A stretch of 9,435 bases of DNA from an uncultured Treponema sp. (GTDB taxonomy: Bacteria; Spirochaetota; Spirochaetia; Treponematales; Treponemataceae): NCBI GenBank assembly GCA_947167745.1, contig CAMVJE010000059.1, forward strand, positions 1-9,435, written 5' to 3'. The notes beneath the pieces were generated by a model, which saw only the letters and a program-made list of their open reading frames with translations, was not told the DNA's origin and searched no databases. Positions within the stretch are counted from its first letter, which is position 1; every line of letters starts with the position of its first letter. Made by a program: the position numbers and the translations under genes. Shown piece after piece: positions 1-6,239 of this stretch.

Positions 1-568
1 CGGCAAGCTCTTCTTTTTTGACCTTGCCTTCCTGCATTCCGATTGCCTCGTGCAAATCCGGGTCGAAAGCATCGCCCTCTTTTCCAAATGCAACAAGATT
101 GTATTTGTTTTCAAGCATACTGACCAATGATTTGTTAATCATTTTGATTCCGTCAGCAATTGATTTTGCGTCCTTTGCGTCCTTTGCGGCATCAAGGGTG
201 CGGTCAAAGTTATCCAGAGAATCAAGCAAGTCTTTAAGAAGATTTGCGTTTCCGTAGTCAAATGCGTCCTGTTTTTCCTGCATCATGCGCTTACGATAGT
301 TGTCAAAATCGGCAGCCCGGCGCAAAAGCTGGTCTTTGAGGTCTGCATTTTCCTTTTCAAGTTCGGCGATTCGCTCCTCAGGGGTCTTTTCTTTTGCTTT
401 GTCAGCTTCTGATTCTTTTTTTGAATCAGCATTCTCTGCCCCTTCAGAAGATTTAGCCTCAGCCGAATCAGTCTGTGTTTCAGCAGTTTGCTCAGAAGAA
501 GTCTGCTTGTTTTCGTTTACAGTTTCTTTTTCTTTGCTTTCTTCATGCTTGTTTTTTTTGTCTTTCAT
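1..568 (-). CDS. grpE: GrpE nucleotide exchange factor (5' part, runs off the window)
   Basis: GrpE is the cytoplasmic co-chaperone that dimerises and releases ADP from DnaK. The ATG at 568 opens 189 codons that continue past base 1, so the C-terminal end is missing. Residues 1-65 are a highly charged Lys/Glu/Ser/Ala-rich tail of low complexity. Residues 65-100 (ERIAELEKENADLKDQLLRR, then AADFDNYRKRM) form the long coiled-coil helix with the family's FxNYRKR core. DSLDNFDRTLDAA follows, then the beta-domain segment FDPDLHEAIG at about 168-177, the GrpE signature region. A modest AGGA lies 8 bases before the ATG; the ATG at 572 runs into a stop. In many bacteria dnaK follows, but it would lie outside this window. 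No CIRCE operator is visible upstream, so HrcA control at this promoter is not supported. Identity is essentially certain. Confidence 0.96.
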   Translation of the reverse strand, partial: MKDKKNKHEESKEKETVNENKQTSSEQTAETQTDSAEAKSSEGAENADSKKESEADKAKEKTPEERIAELEKENADLKDQLLRRAADFDNYRKRMMQEKQDAFDYGNANLLKDLLDSLDNFDRTLDAAKDAKDAKSIADGIKMINKSLVSMLENKYNLVAFGKEGDAFDPDLHEAIGMQEGKVKKEELA

Positions 569-629
569 GCATCTCGTCCTAAACTTGAGAACCGCCGGAA
601 AACCAACGAATTCTTTTTTCTTTATTATA

Positions 630-659
630 AAGATATTAAAATCTATCAAAAATCGTCAA
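630..659 (-). promoter_or_regulatory. candidate sigma-70 promoter for grpE
   Basis: On the minus strand TTGACG (654-659) is followed after 18 bases by TATCTT (630-635), with a TATAAT (624-629) just downstream as an alternative -10. This would give a leader of about 55 bases before the grpE ATG. The surroundings are very AT-rich, so chance matches are likely. Confidence 0.35.
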
Positions 660-785
660 TAAAAAAAAGATTCTTAGAGCAATTTTTTTTAATTAAAAAG
701 CCCAAGAGCTCAATAGAAATAAAATGTACCATATTTTCAAAAGTCGTGGTAAAATAAATTTATCTTATTTTTAAAGAGGCAAATA

Positions 786-2372
786 ATGGCTATCACTTGG
801 GAAAACCTAGACAAACTTTCTTCTTACAAAAAACTCCAGTCTCTTAAAGGTGCTGTGAGCGTCAAAAAAGAACTTTCATCAGCAAAGGCAGCTGACCGGG
901 TAAAAAAATTCATCGTACCTATGGGAGCTGGCCTTACATACAACTACGCAGCGAAACAGGTTGACGAAAAGATTCTGGCAGTCCTTAAAGAACTGGCTGA
1001 CGAAGCTCAACTTACAGATAAATTTGCAGAAACATACAACGGAGCCGTCATCAACACTGGAGAAAAGCGCATGGTTCTCCATCACCTCTGCCGAGGCCAA
1101 CTCGGAAACGATGTCAATGCTGATGGCATAAACAAACGTGACTTTTACATCAAAGAACAGAATCGAATCGCTGAATTCGCCGAAAAAGTCCACTCTGGAA
1201 AAATCGTAAATGCAAAGGGCGAAAAATTCACGACTGTCGTTCAGATTGGTATCGGCGGCTCTGATTTGGGTCCGCGAGCCATGTACCTAGCCCTTGAAAA
1301 CTGGGCTAAGGCAAACAAAACATTCAAAATGGAAGCAAAATTCATTTCGAATGTTGACCCTGACGATGCAGCCGCAGTACTCGCTTCAACAGATCTAGCT
1401 CATGCAATCTTCATTCTTGTTTCAAAATCAGGAACAACCCTAGAAACTCTCACAAACGAATCTTTCGTAAAGGACGCCCTGAAAAAAGCAGGCCTTAATC
1501 CCTCAAAGCACATGATTGCTGTCACTTCTGAGACTTCACCTCTGGCTCACAACCCGGACTATCTCGAAGCCTTCTATATGGACGACTACATTGGAGGCCG
1601 CTACTCTTCAACTTCTGGAGTCGGAGGAGCAGTTCTTTCACTTGCATTCGGCGCAAAAGTCTTCGACGACTTCCTCAAAGGTGCCGCAGAAGAAGACAAA
1701 CTTGCCACAAACAAAGACCTTCTCAAAAATCCGGCTATGCTGGATGCCCTCATCGGCGTTTACGAGCGAAATGTCCAGGGCTATCCTGCAACCGCAGTTC
1801 TTCCCTACTCTCAGGCCTTAAGCCGCTTCCCTGCTCACTTACAGCAGCTTGATATGGAATCAAACGGAAAGAGCGTCAACCGCTTCGGCGAAAAAATCAA
1901 TTACCTCACAGGTCCGGTCATTTTCGGTGAACCAGGAACAAACGGCCAGCATTCATTCTATCAGCTTCTTCATCAGGGAACGGACATTGTTCCCCTTCAG
2001 TTCATTGCCTTTGCAGAAAATCAGGCTGGAAGCGATGTGGTAATCGAAGGCTCAACAAGCCAGAAAAAACTGGGAGCAAATGTCACGGCTCAGATTATGG
2101 CTTTCGCCTGCGGCAAAGACGACTCTGACCCCAACAAAAGCTTTGCCGGCGACAGACCTTCAAGCCTTATCTACGGAAAGCAGCTCACGCCCGCAAGTCT
2201 TGGCGCCCTTCTCGCCCACTACGAAAACAAAGTAATGTTCCAGGGATTTGTATGGAATGTAAACAGCTTTGATCAGGAAGGTGTTCAGCTGGGTAAAAAA
2301 CTGGCAAAAACAGTCCTTTCAGGCGAGGCAAAAGACGCCTTAAAAGCTTACACAGAACTTCTTTCTCTGTAA
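786..2372 (+). CDS. pgi: glucose-6-phosphate isomerase
   Basis: Pgi interconverts glucose 6-phosphate and fructose 6-phosphate in the cytoplasm, for glycolysis and gluconeogenesis. The 528-aa product is slightly shorter than E. coli Pgi (about 549) but complete. Visible motifs in order are IGGSDLGP at 156-163 and SKSGTTLET at 213-221 (phosphate-binding loops), and DYIGGRYSSTSGVGG as signature 1. QLDMESNGKSV carries the catalytic Glu (E358). GTNGQHSFYQLLHQG carries the ring-opening His (H396), and SFDQEGVQLGKK carries the catalytic Lys (K504). In the last motif Gln501 stands where E. coli has Glu (GVELGK), outside the catalytic set. An AGAGG sits 6-7 bases before the ATG. The gene stands alone, divergent from grpE, and ends in a strong hairpin. 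It appears somewhat richer in C-ending codons than its neighbours, as expected for a highly expressed gene. Confidence 0.98.
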   Translation: MAITWENLDKLSSYKKLQSLKGAVSVKKELSSAKAADRVKKFIVPMGAGLTYNYAAKQVDEKILAVLKELADEAQLTDKFAETYNGAVINTGEKRMVLHHLCRGQLGNDVNADGINKRDFYIKEQNRIAEFAEKVHSGKIVNAKGEKFTTVVQIGIGGSDLGPRAMYLALENWAKANKTFKMEAKFISNVDPDDAAAVLASTDLAHAIFILVSKSGTTLETLTNESFVKDALKKAGLNPSKHMIAVTSETSPLAHNPDYLEAFYMDDYIGGRYSSTSGVGGAVLSLAFGAKVFDDFLKGAAEEDKLATNKDLLKNPAMLDALIGVYERNVQGYPATAVLPYSQALSRFPAHLQQLDMESNGKSVNRFGEKINYLTGPVIFGEPGTNGQHSFYQLLHQGTDIVPLQFIAFAENQAGSDVVIEGSTSQKKLGANVTAQIMAFACGKDDSDPNKSFAGDRPSSLIYGKQLTPASLGALLAHYENKVMFQGFVWNVNSFDQEGVQLGKKLAKTVLSGEAKDALKAYTELLSL

Positions 2373-2385
2373 AAGACCAAAAAGC

Positions 2386-2427
2386 AAAAAAAAATCCTTT
2401 CTTCTTTAGAAGAAAGGATTTTTTTTT
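2386..2427. terminator. bidirectional intrinsic terminator between pgi and tRNA-Leu
   Basis: A perfect hairpin: nine A then TCCTTTCTTC (2386-2404), loop TTTA, then GAAGAAAGGA and nine T (2409-2427). That is 19 bp in all, with a T tract on whichever strand is read. It begins 13 bases after the pgi stop. On the other strand it abuts the tRNA-Leu 3' end, so it can terminate both convergent transcripts. Confidence 0.9.
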
Positions 2428-2514
2428 GCCAGGAACCGGAATCGAACCGGCACGACGGTATTAGCTGTCGAGGGATTTTAAGTCCCTTGTGTCTACCTAT
2501 TCCACCATCCTGGC
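2427..2514 (-). tRNA. tRNA-Leu (anticodon UAA)
   Basis: On the minus strand a full class II tRNA folds. The acceptor is GCCAGGA/TCCTGGC with discriminator A at 2427. The D region reads TGGTGGAATAGGTAGACAC, typical of tRNA-Leu. The anticodon stem AGGGA/TCCCT has loop CTTAAAA (anticodon UAA). The long variable arm is CGAC/GTCG, and the T arm is GCCGG TTCGATT CCGGT. The acceptor is followed by A residues, so CCA is not encoded and must be added by CCA-adding enzyme. The gene lies 69 bases beyond the lgt-like stop. A -10-like TATGAT (2555-2560) lies upstream but without a well-spaced -35, so it may be an independent unit or read through from lgt. Confidence 0.97.
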
Positions 2515-2583
2515 ATCGTTGAATTCAGTTTCCTAAAAACAACAGAAACAGTTTATCATAAAAAAGTGCTAAAATTCAAGTAA

Positions 2584-3378
2584 TCACCGGGCTATTATGC
2601 CTTTTTTTATTATTTTAAAAATTATAAAGCCAAGACAAAGAAAAACTATCATGAGACTTATAAATTGAGATGTTGAAAAGATGAGTATTGAACCTCTTTC
2701 TCCGTCTCCCCTAAGAAATTCAAGAAAAAATCTTATTATCGAGTAGAAAATCAGATAAGAAAGAATCGAAAAATAATCTGCATTCTGCGAAGCTTTCATT
2801 CTAAATCGGGAAATAATCAATAAGGCAGAAAGAATAAAAAGGAGAGCAGCCTCTAAAAGCTGAACTGGAAAAATTCCTATATCCGGCTGAACCTGAGAAA
2901 TCGGATTGTGATAGTGAATCGCACATACCCCTTCGTAGGGACATCCATAACAGCAGCCTGCGCAAAAACATCCTATTCTGCCAAAAGCGTGAATAACTGG
3001 TAAAATACAGGCAAAAACAGGGAGAAAGTCACGAACCGGCTTTTTTGTAATGGCTCGGGCGATAAAAAAACCTGGCATGGCAAAAATAAGTCCGCCATAA
3101 AAAACAAAACCCGCCGAACTTTTTTCTTTACTGCTTACAAGGTAAAAAAGTTGCTCTGGAATCTCTGCAATCGGAAAAATCAAAAAAATATAGAAAAGTT
3201 TTGCCCCTGCGATTCCCAAACCAAAGAGGACTGTAGAATAAATTATAAAGTCATCAAAACTTTTATTTTCGTTTTTAAGGATTAATTTAGCAAAAAAGGC
3301 TGCAACAAGGATTCCTGCAGCAATGCAAAGACCGTACATCGGAATCGGTCTCGAAAAAACATATATAAATGGAAGCAT
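2584..3378 (-). CDS. lgt: prolipoprotein diacylglyceryl transferase family membrane protein (divergent Lgt)
   Basis: Lgt transfers diacylglycerol from phosphatidylglycerol to the lipobox cysteine of prelipoproteins in the inner membrane. From the ATG at 3378 the product is 264 aa with about seven hydrophobic segments. It opens with MLPFIYVFSRPIPMYG, the usual Lgt N-terminus (E. coli Tyr26 equivalent in MYG). FYGGLI follows, where E. coli has the HGG of His103. HAFGRIGCFCAGCCYG matches the GRIGNFINGELWG signature with Arg143 kept and Asn146 replaced by Cys. FLRGDGERG carries the Arg239 equivalent, and STSQFISL is also typical. The reading frame is open further upstream to a TTG at 3414, but neither start has a well-placed ribosome site; I prefer 3378 from family alignment. 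The AGCCYG variant resembles a divergent branch of the family, so family membership is firm and housekeeping Lgt activity less so. Confidence 0.85.
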   Translation of the reverse strand: MLPFIYVFSRPIPMYGLCIAAGILVAAFFAKLILKNENKSFDDFIIYSTVLFGLGIAGAKLFYIFLIFPIAEIPEQLFYLVSSKEKSSAGFVFYGGLIFAMPGFFIARAITKKPVRDFLPVFACILPVIHAFGRIGCFCAGCCYGCPYEGVCAIHYHNPISQVQPDIGIFPVQLLEAALLFILSALLIISRFRMKASQNADYFSILSYLIFYSIIRFFLEFLRGDGERGSILIFSTSQFISLMIVFLCLGFIIFKIIKKGIIAR

Positions 3379-3445
3379 AAAAAACAGGAGGCTACCCGCC
3401 AAGTCGCAAACCAATGCAAACTTTTTGGACAGCCCCTCAATTCAA

Positions 3446-3706
3446 TTAGTATCCACTAAGCGAAGCTGCACCTGCGATACCTGCTGCACAGATAACACAT
3501 GCAATGAAAGCAATTACAGACCAGAACAAGGCAATAATGCTTGTGATAAAGCCAGCTTTAGCAAGACCTGCATGCTTCTGATCTTTTTTCCCCTGAATAC
3601 CAAAAATAATACCAAGGATAGCAAGAATAATACCAATCCAACCAAGACCGCCTGTAAAACTCATTACGATAGCGATGATACCTAAAACCAATGACGCAAC
3701 TGCCAT
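3446..3706 (-). CDS. small two-helix membrane protein, DUF4190-like
   Basis: The product is 86 aa from the ATG at 3706, chosen because GGAGG sits 5 bases before it. A longer in-frame TTG at 3718 would lie upstream of that site and is unlikely. Two hydrophobic hairpin-forming segments are seen: AVASLVLGIIAIVMSFTGGL with WIGIILAILGIIFGIQG, then a polar KKDQKHAGLAKAG turn, then FITSIIALFWSVIAFIACVI. The AxxSLVLGI...LGIIFGxxG...GLAKAG pattern is that of DUF4190-type proteins, which have no defined biochemical role. It is followed 67 bases later by the lgt-like start with no convincing terminator between, so the two may be co-transcribed. A strong promoter precedes it. I cannot assign a function. 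Confidence 0.85.
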   Translation of the reverse strand: MAVASLVLGIIAIVMSFTGGLGWIGIILAILGIIFGIQGKKDQKHAGLAKAGFITSIIALFWSVIAFIACVICAAGIAGAASLSGY

Positions 3707-3725
3707 TTTTTCCTCCAATAGTAAA

Positions 3726-3754
3726 ATTATAGCATTGTATTATTTTTTTTGCAA
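3726..3754 (-). promoter_or_regulatory. sigma-70 promoter for the small membrane protein gene
   Basis: On the minus strand TTGCAA (3749-3754) is followed by 17 bases and then a perfect TATAAT (3726-3731). The start of transcription would fall near 3719, leaving a leader of about 13 bases that contains just the GGAGG site. Confidence 0.7.
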
Positions 3755-3777
3755 CGAATCCACAAATTTAGTAGAAT
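3749..3777 (+). promoter_or_regulatory. sigma-70 promoter for tatD, sharing its -35 with the opposite promoter
   Basis: On the plus strand the same palindromic TTGCAA (3749-3754) is followed by 17 bases and then TAGAAT (3772-3777). Transcription would start at about 3784, the A of the tatD ATG, which predicts a leaderless message. In agreement, no Shine-Dalgarno sequence precedes that ATG. Confidence 0.55.
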
Positions 3778-3783
3778 AAAACT

Positions 3784-4653
3784 ATGTTCAGTGATACTCA
3801 TTTTCATTTTCATCATTTAATAGAGCGTGGCTTAGACGGCGTTGAAATTTTGACCCAGCTTGCAGAGAGAAATACTTTTTTTGGCCTTGATATCGGCACT
3901 AGAAGCGATGATTTGCTGCGCCGTCATGTACAGCTTCAAGAAACTCTGGCCCAGATTCCAGAAGGCCTTCGTGAGGCTGCTGACAAAATGCTTTATTACA
4001 GCGCAGGAATCTGGCCAGATGTCGATGAAATTAAAAATCGCACCCAAGCAATGAAAAAACTCACTGACACAATCGAAGTTTTCGCTGACAAAAGTCATCT
4101 CGTGGCAATAGGTGAATGCGGTCTTGATCATCATTGGAACCCAAGCGGAGTTGATGGTCGCTGTGAAAGTGATTTTGACCAGACCGTGTATGAAGGAGAG
4201 AGAGAACTCTTTCAAATGCAGATTGATTTAGCTCAAAAAATGAATCTCCCCATTGTAGTGCATAGCCGGGATGCATTTGAAGACACAATTGACTGCATCA
4301 AAAACATGAGCTACAACCGGGGAATCATTCACTGTTATTCTTACGGCAAGGAAGAAGCCCGCAAGTTTTTGGATTTAGGCTGGTATATAGCTTTTGGCGG
4401 AGCGACCACATACACAAAAAAGGCAAAAATGGAAGAAATGAAAGAACTACTCCGTTTTGTGCCAAATGATCGTATTTTGATGGAAACAGATTCACCCTAT
4501 CTCGCTCCTGTTCCGTTCCGTGGTCAAACAAACACACCTGTACTCATCGAGCATTGCTATCATTTTGTGGCTCAAGCAAGAGGAATAATATCTTCTGAAT
4601 TAAGCGTTTTAGTAGACAAAAATATCAGGGAACTCTTTACTTTACCTGACTAA
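3784..4653 (+). CDS. tatD: TatD family metal-dependent deoxyribonuclease
   Basis: TatD proteins are cytoplasmic TIM-barrel metallohydrolases of the amidohydrolase fold, with 3'-5' exonuclease activity on DNA in characterised members. The 289-aa product keeps all the metal ligands: DTHFH at 4-8, Glu111 in GECGLDHHW, His160 in VVHSRDA, His183 in IIHCYSYG and Asp236 in METDSPYLAP. It is longer than the usual 255-265 aa. The extra length lies in the helical part before Glu111 and around residues 119-140, where a charged segment SGVDGRCESDFDQTVYEGER is inserted. No ribosome site precedes the ATG, fitting a leaderless transcript. The 3' end overlaps the convergent zinc-motif gene by 17 bp. Assignment to the family is secure; which TatD paralogue (TatD or YcfH type) it is cannot be said. 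Confidence 0.95.
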   Translation: MFSDTHFHFHHLIERGLDGVEILTQLAERNTFFGLDIGTRSDDLLRRHVQLQETLAQIPEGLREAADKMLYYSAGIWPDVDEIKNRTQAMKKLTDTIEVFADKSHLVAIGECGLDHHWNPSGVDGRCESDFDQTVYEGERELFQMQIDLAQKMNLPIVVHSRDAFEDTIDCIKNMSYNRGIIHCYSYGKEEARKFLDLGWYIAFGGATTYTKKAKMEEMKELLRFVPNDRILMETDSPYLAPVPFRGQTNTPVLIEHCYHFVAQARGIISSELSVLVDKNIRELFTLPD

Positions 4654-5152
4654 AAAGACCAGCCATCTCATTGCGCCATGAAGCGCGTTCACTGTCCCGG
4701 GCTTCCCACTCAATGATTTTTCTGATTTCAAAATGCTTCTGGTCATGTGGATTTTCAAAATGAAGCAGACCAAAACGACCTTGACCAATATAGGCAATCT
4801 TATCATTCTGACCGATATTTTCTGATTCGGAAAGTTTTGAAATTACGCAATCAAAATGAACAGGATTACCACTCTCTTTATTATTAATTGCATTCGCAAT
4901 ATCAGTGATTGGCTCACCGCAAATTTCACAAGTTAAAACCTGCTCTTTAAATGCACGGATTGCATTGCGATTTTCTTCGATTTCTTTTTGATTTATGGAA
5001 TTTGTGAAGTGGCGTCGTTCCAGTCTTCGCTCGTATGATGCACTTCCACGATTATCATGTTGTTTTCGTTCGCTGCGTTCGTTTTTCTCGTTATTATCGC
5101 GGTTATTCCAGTTTCTGTTTCTTCCGCCTCGCCGCCGGTCATTTCGACTCAT
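4637..5152 (-). CDS. Arg/Asn-rich protein with a CxxC...HxxC zinc motif, function unknown
   Basis: This is a 171-aa protein I do not recognise by name. Residues 1-48 are strongly basic and polar, rich in Arg, Asn, Asp and Glu, starting MSRNDRRRGGRNRNWNNRD, and look disordered and nucleic-acid-binding. Residues 56-72 are a short helix (EIEENRNAIRAFKEQV). CEICGEPI then places Cys75 and Cys78, and GNPVHFDCV places His99 and Cys102, a likely single zinc site. The rest (GQNDKIAYIGQGRFGLLHFE, FEIRKIIEWE) looks like a small mixed fold. An AAGGAG precedes the ATG by 6 bases. The start overlaps the FlgM-like gene by 14 bp, so translation is probably coupled; it is the last gene of the six-gene run. 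An RNA-linked role is inference only. Confidence 0.85.
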   Translation of the reverse strand: MSRNDRRRGGRNRNWNNRDNNEKNERSERKQHDNRGSASYERRLERRHFTNSINQKEIEENRNAIRAFKEQVLTCEICGEPITDIANAINNKESGNPVHFDCVISKLSESENIGQNDKIAYIGQGRFGLLHFENPHDQKHFEIRKIIEWEARDSERASWRNEMAGLFSQVK

Positions 5153-5327
5153 GCCTTCTCCTTAGCAACTGCTGTTCGCTGTCTTCAACTATTTTACGGC
5201 TCAAAACCTGCGCAATTCTTTGAACTGCGTAATCGACATATTCAGCATCGTGAATTTTCTTACGCAATTCCATTACGCGTGGTGAGAATGTTCCGTCTAA
5301 TACGACTGATTTAGAAGAAGAAGTCAT
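5139..5327 (-). CDS. 62-aa protein resembling the sigma-28-binding region of FlgM
   Basis: This is a small soluble protein. Residues 8-46 (VVLDGTFSPRVMELRKKIHD, then AEYVDYAVQRIAQVLSRKI) follow the pattern of the C-terminal half of anti-sigma factor FlgM: a Val/Ser start, VxxLRxxI, a small residue-x-Tyr-x-Val-Asp turn, then RIAxxLL. FlgM binds the flagellar sigma factor FliA and is secreted through the hook-basal body. Here the usual FlgM N-terminal export half is missing (62 aa against about 90-100), and a basic tail RRRHESK is added. GGAG lies 6 bases before the ATG, and the start overlaps the yraN stop as ATGA. The FlgM reading is a hypothesis from pattern alone; the alternative is an unrelated small helical protein. 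Confidence 0.75.
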   Translation of the reverse strand: MTSSSKSVVLDGTFSPRVMELRKKIHDAEYVDYAVQRIAQVLSRKIVEDSEQQLLRRRHESK

Positions 5328-5686
5328 ACGAACTCCGAAAAAGCATCTTGGATATGATAAACGCTGGGCAAATCTGGCATATCAATTACAATTATATCAA
5401 ACCGGATTTTACAGCTATTATATTTTCGATGTTTTAACAGGAAATAATTAGCCGTTTTGATAATTTTCTTCTGTTTTCTTAAATCAAGTTCATGGGCAAG
5501 AATCTCGGCGTTTCCGCTGGGGAGCGCTTTTACTTCCACAAAAACAAGAACATTTTCCTTTTCTGCAATTATATCAATTTCACCATATCTTGTCCGCCAG
5601 TTTCGTTCAATTATATGGTAAGAATTCTGAAGCAAAAATATACAGGCTTTTTCTTCACCTTCATCGCCTACTTTTTTGGTAGACAC
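5324..5686 (-). CDS. yraN: YraN / UPF0102 family endonuclease-like protein
   Basis: The 120-aa product matches the usual YraN length. It opens with GDEGEEKACIFLLQNSYHII, the conserved G-x-x-G-E-x-x-A helix of the family. NWRTRYGEIDIIAEKENVLV then gives Glu36 and Asp38, and FVEVK (Glu51, Lys53) completes a PD-(D/E)xK nuclease-like core, followed by KIRFDIIVID. The family is predicted to be a Holliday-junction-resolvase-like nuclease, but its cellular role is not settled. The start is a GTG, the first possible codon after an in-frame stop at 5705; GGGGA lies rather far upstream (about 11 bases). It is 18 bases after the preceding gene and overlaps the next by 4. Confidence 0.92.
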   Translation of the reverse strand: MSTKKVGDEGEEKACIFLLQNSYHIIERNWRTRYGEIDIIAEKENVLVFVEVKALPSGNAEILAHELDLRKQKKIIKTANYFLLKHRKYNSCKIRFDIIVIDMPDLPSVYHIQDAFSEFV

Positions 5687-5704
5687 AAAATTGTCTTTCC
5701 CCGT

Positions 5705-5956
5705 TTAAATTTCCTCCAAATCCTCAAGCATATACAAAGAATCACCTTCTTCTTTTTGAGAGTCAGTAACAAGATGCCCGTAGGTATAAAGATATTTTAT
5801 ATTCCAGCGCTGAATTGCATTTATGTGGTAACTTTTTATTGACTTTTCCTCACCCAGGAACATATTCTCACCATCATCAAAAAAAATCGGAGCCGAGAAT
5901 CTCATTCCAAGTTTTAGCTCTTTGCAGTCAATTTTTGTAAATTTCTTTTCCGGCAT
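5705..5956 (-). CDS. 83-aa stand-alone domain resembling the N-terminal module of HD-GYP proteins
   Basis: Residues 10-62 read as the short beta/alpha module often found ahead of HD-GYP cyclic-di-GMP phosphodiesterase domains: ELKLGMRFSAPIFFDDGENM, then FLGEEKSIKSYHINAIQRWN, then IKYLYTYG. The shared pattern is L-x-x-G-M, a strand, a G/E-rich turn, then a helix and a hydrophobic strand. No HD or GYP motif follows; the protein stops after an acidic tail (EEGDSLYMLEDLEEI). A GGAG lies 6 bases before the ATG, and only 1 base separates it from the FlhB-like stop, indicating coupling. It could be a partner or regulator that supplies this module in trans, or simply a fold of similar pattern. The function is not assigned. 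Confidence 0.85.
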   Translation of the reverse strand: MPEKKFTKIDCKELKLGMRFSAPIFFDDGENMFLGEEKSIKSYHINAIQRWNIKYLYTYGHLVTDSQKEEGDSLYMLEDLEEI

Positions 5957-5957
5957 A

Positions 5958-6239
5958 TCATCTCCTGTTTTCGTCTGCAGACCTTTCTAAGTCTACTACA
6001 AAAGCAAAAATTGTCGCTATGGCAGAATAAGTTTCCTCAGGAATCAGCGTGCCGACTTTTTGAATCGACAGGACATTCGCGAGTTCTGCATCTTCCACCA
6101 CAGGCACTTCATTTTCTTCCGCAATCTCTAGCAAACGCATGGCTACGGAACCTTTGGCCTTAGCAGAGATGTATGGCGCGTCTGCCCACTGAGGATAACG
6201 CAATGCGACAGCTGTTAGGATCTCATCTTCTGACTTCAT
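5958..6239 (-). CDS. FlhB C-terminal domain homologue (FlhX / YlqH type)
   Basis: This is a 93-aa stand-alone version of the cytoplasmic FlhB_C domain of the flagellar export switch. TAVALRYPQWADAPYISAKA parallels FlhB's YAVALKY...APVVVAKG. RLLEIAEENEVPVVEDAELA parallels EIAxExxVPVVENPPLA, and IPEETYSAIATIFAFVV parallels IPxxLYxAVAxVLAYVY. The four membrane helices and the autocleavage NPTH motif of full FlhB are absent; the protein starts just where the fragment after cleavage would begin. Characterised relatives such as FlhX can partly replace the FlhB C-terminus. The start overlaps the stop of the FliK-like gene as ATGA. In Bacillus subtilis, ylqG (FliK-like) and ylqH (FlhB-like) are adjacent downstream of rimM-trmD-rplS, the same arrangement as here. 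Confidence 0.93.
   Translation of the reverse strand: MKSEDEILTAVALRYPQWADAPYISAKAKGSVAMRLLEIAEENEVPVVEDAELANVLSIQKVGTLIPEETYSAIATIFAFVVDLERSADENRR

Noticed and set aside
18..662. Open frames on the plus strand of 79 and 120 codons.
   Set aside because: They are antisense to grpE, have Ser/Phe-rich products typical of a mirrored Lys/Glu-rich gene, and show no family motif.
725..755. A TAAAAT (750-755) upstream of pgi as a -10 box.
   Set aside because: No acceptable -35 lies at 16-18 bases, and the region is too AT-rich for the match to mean much.
786..2372. The richer G+C of pgi compared with its neighbours as a sign of transfer.
   Set aside because: High expression explains the codon choice equally well, and there are no flanking mobile features.
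2563..2571. AAGTGCTAA resembles the right half of a CIRCE heat-shock operator (GAGTGCTAA).
   Set aside because: The matching left half TTAGCACTC is absent at the required 9-base spacing, and the site is not upstream of a chaperone gene.
3379..3445. A possible long-loop hairpin (AGGGG...CTCCT followed by a T run) between the small membrane gene and lgt.
   Set aside because: The stem is short, needs a bulge and spans a loop of about 35 bases, so it is not convincing as a terminator.
3323..3685. A 120-codon plus-strand frame rich in Cys, Asn and Thr.
   Set aside because: It is antisense to the lgt-like gene and the small membrane protein, both of which have clear protein patterns.
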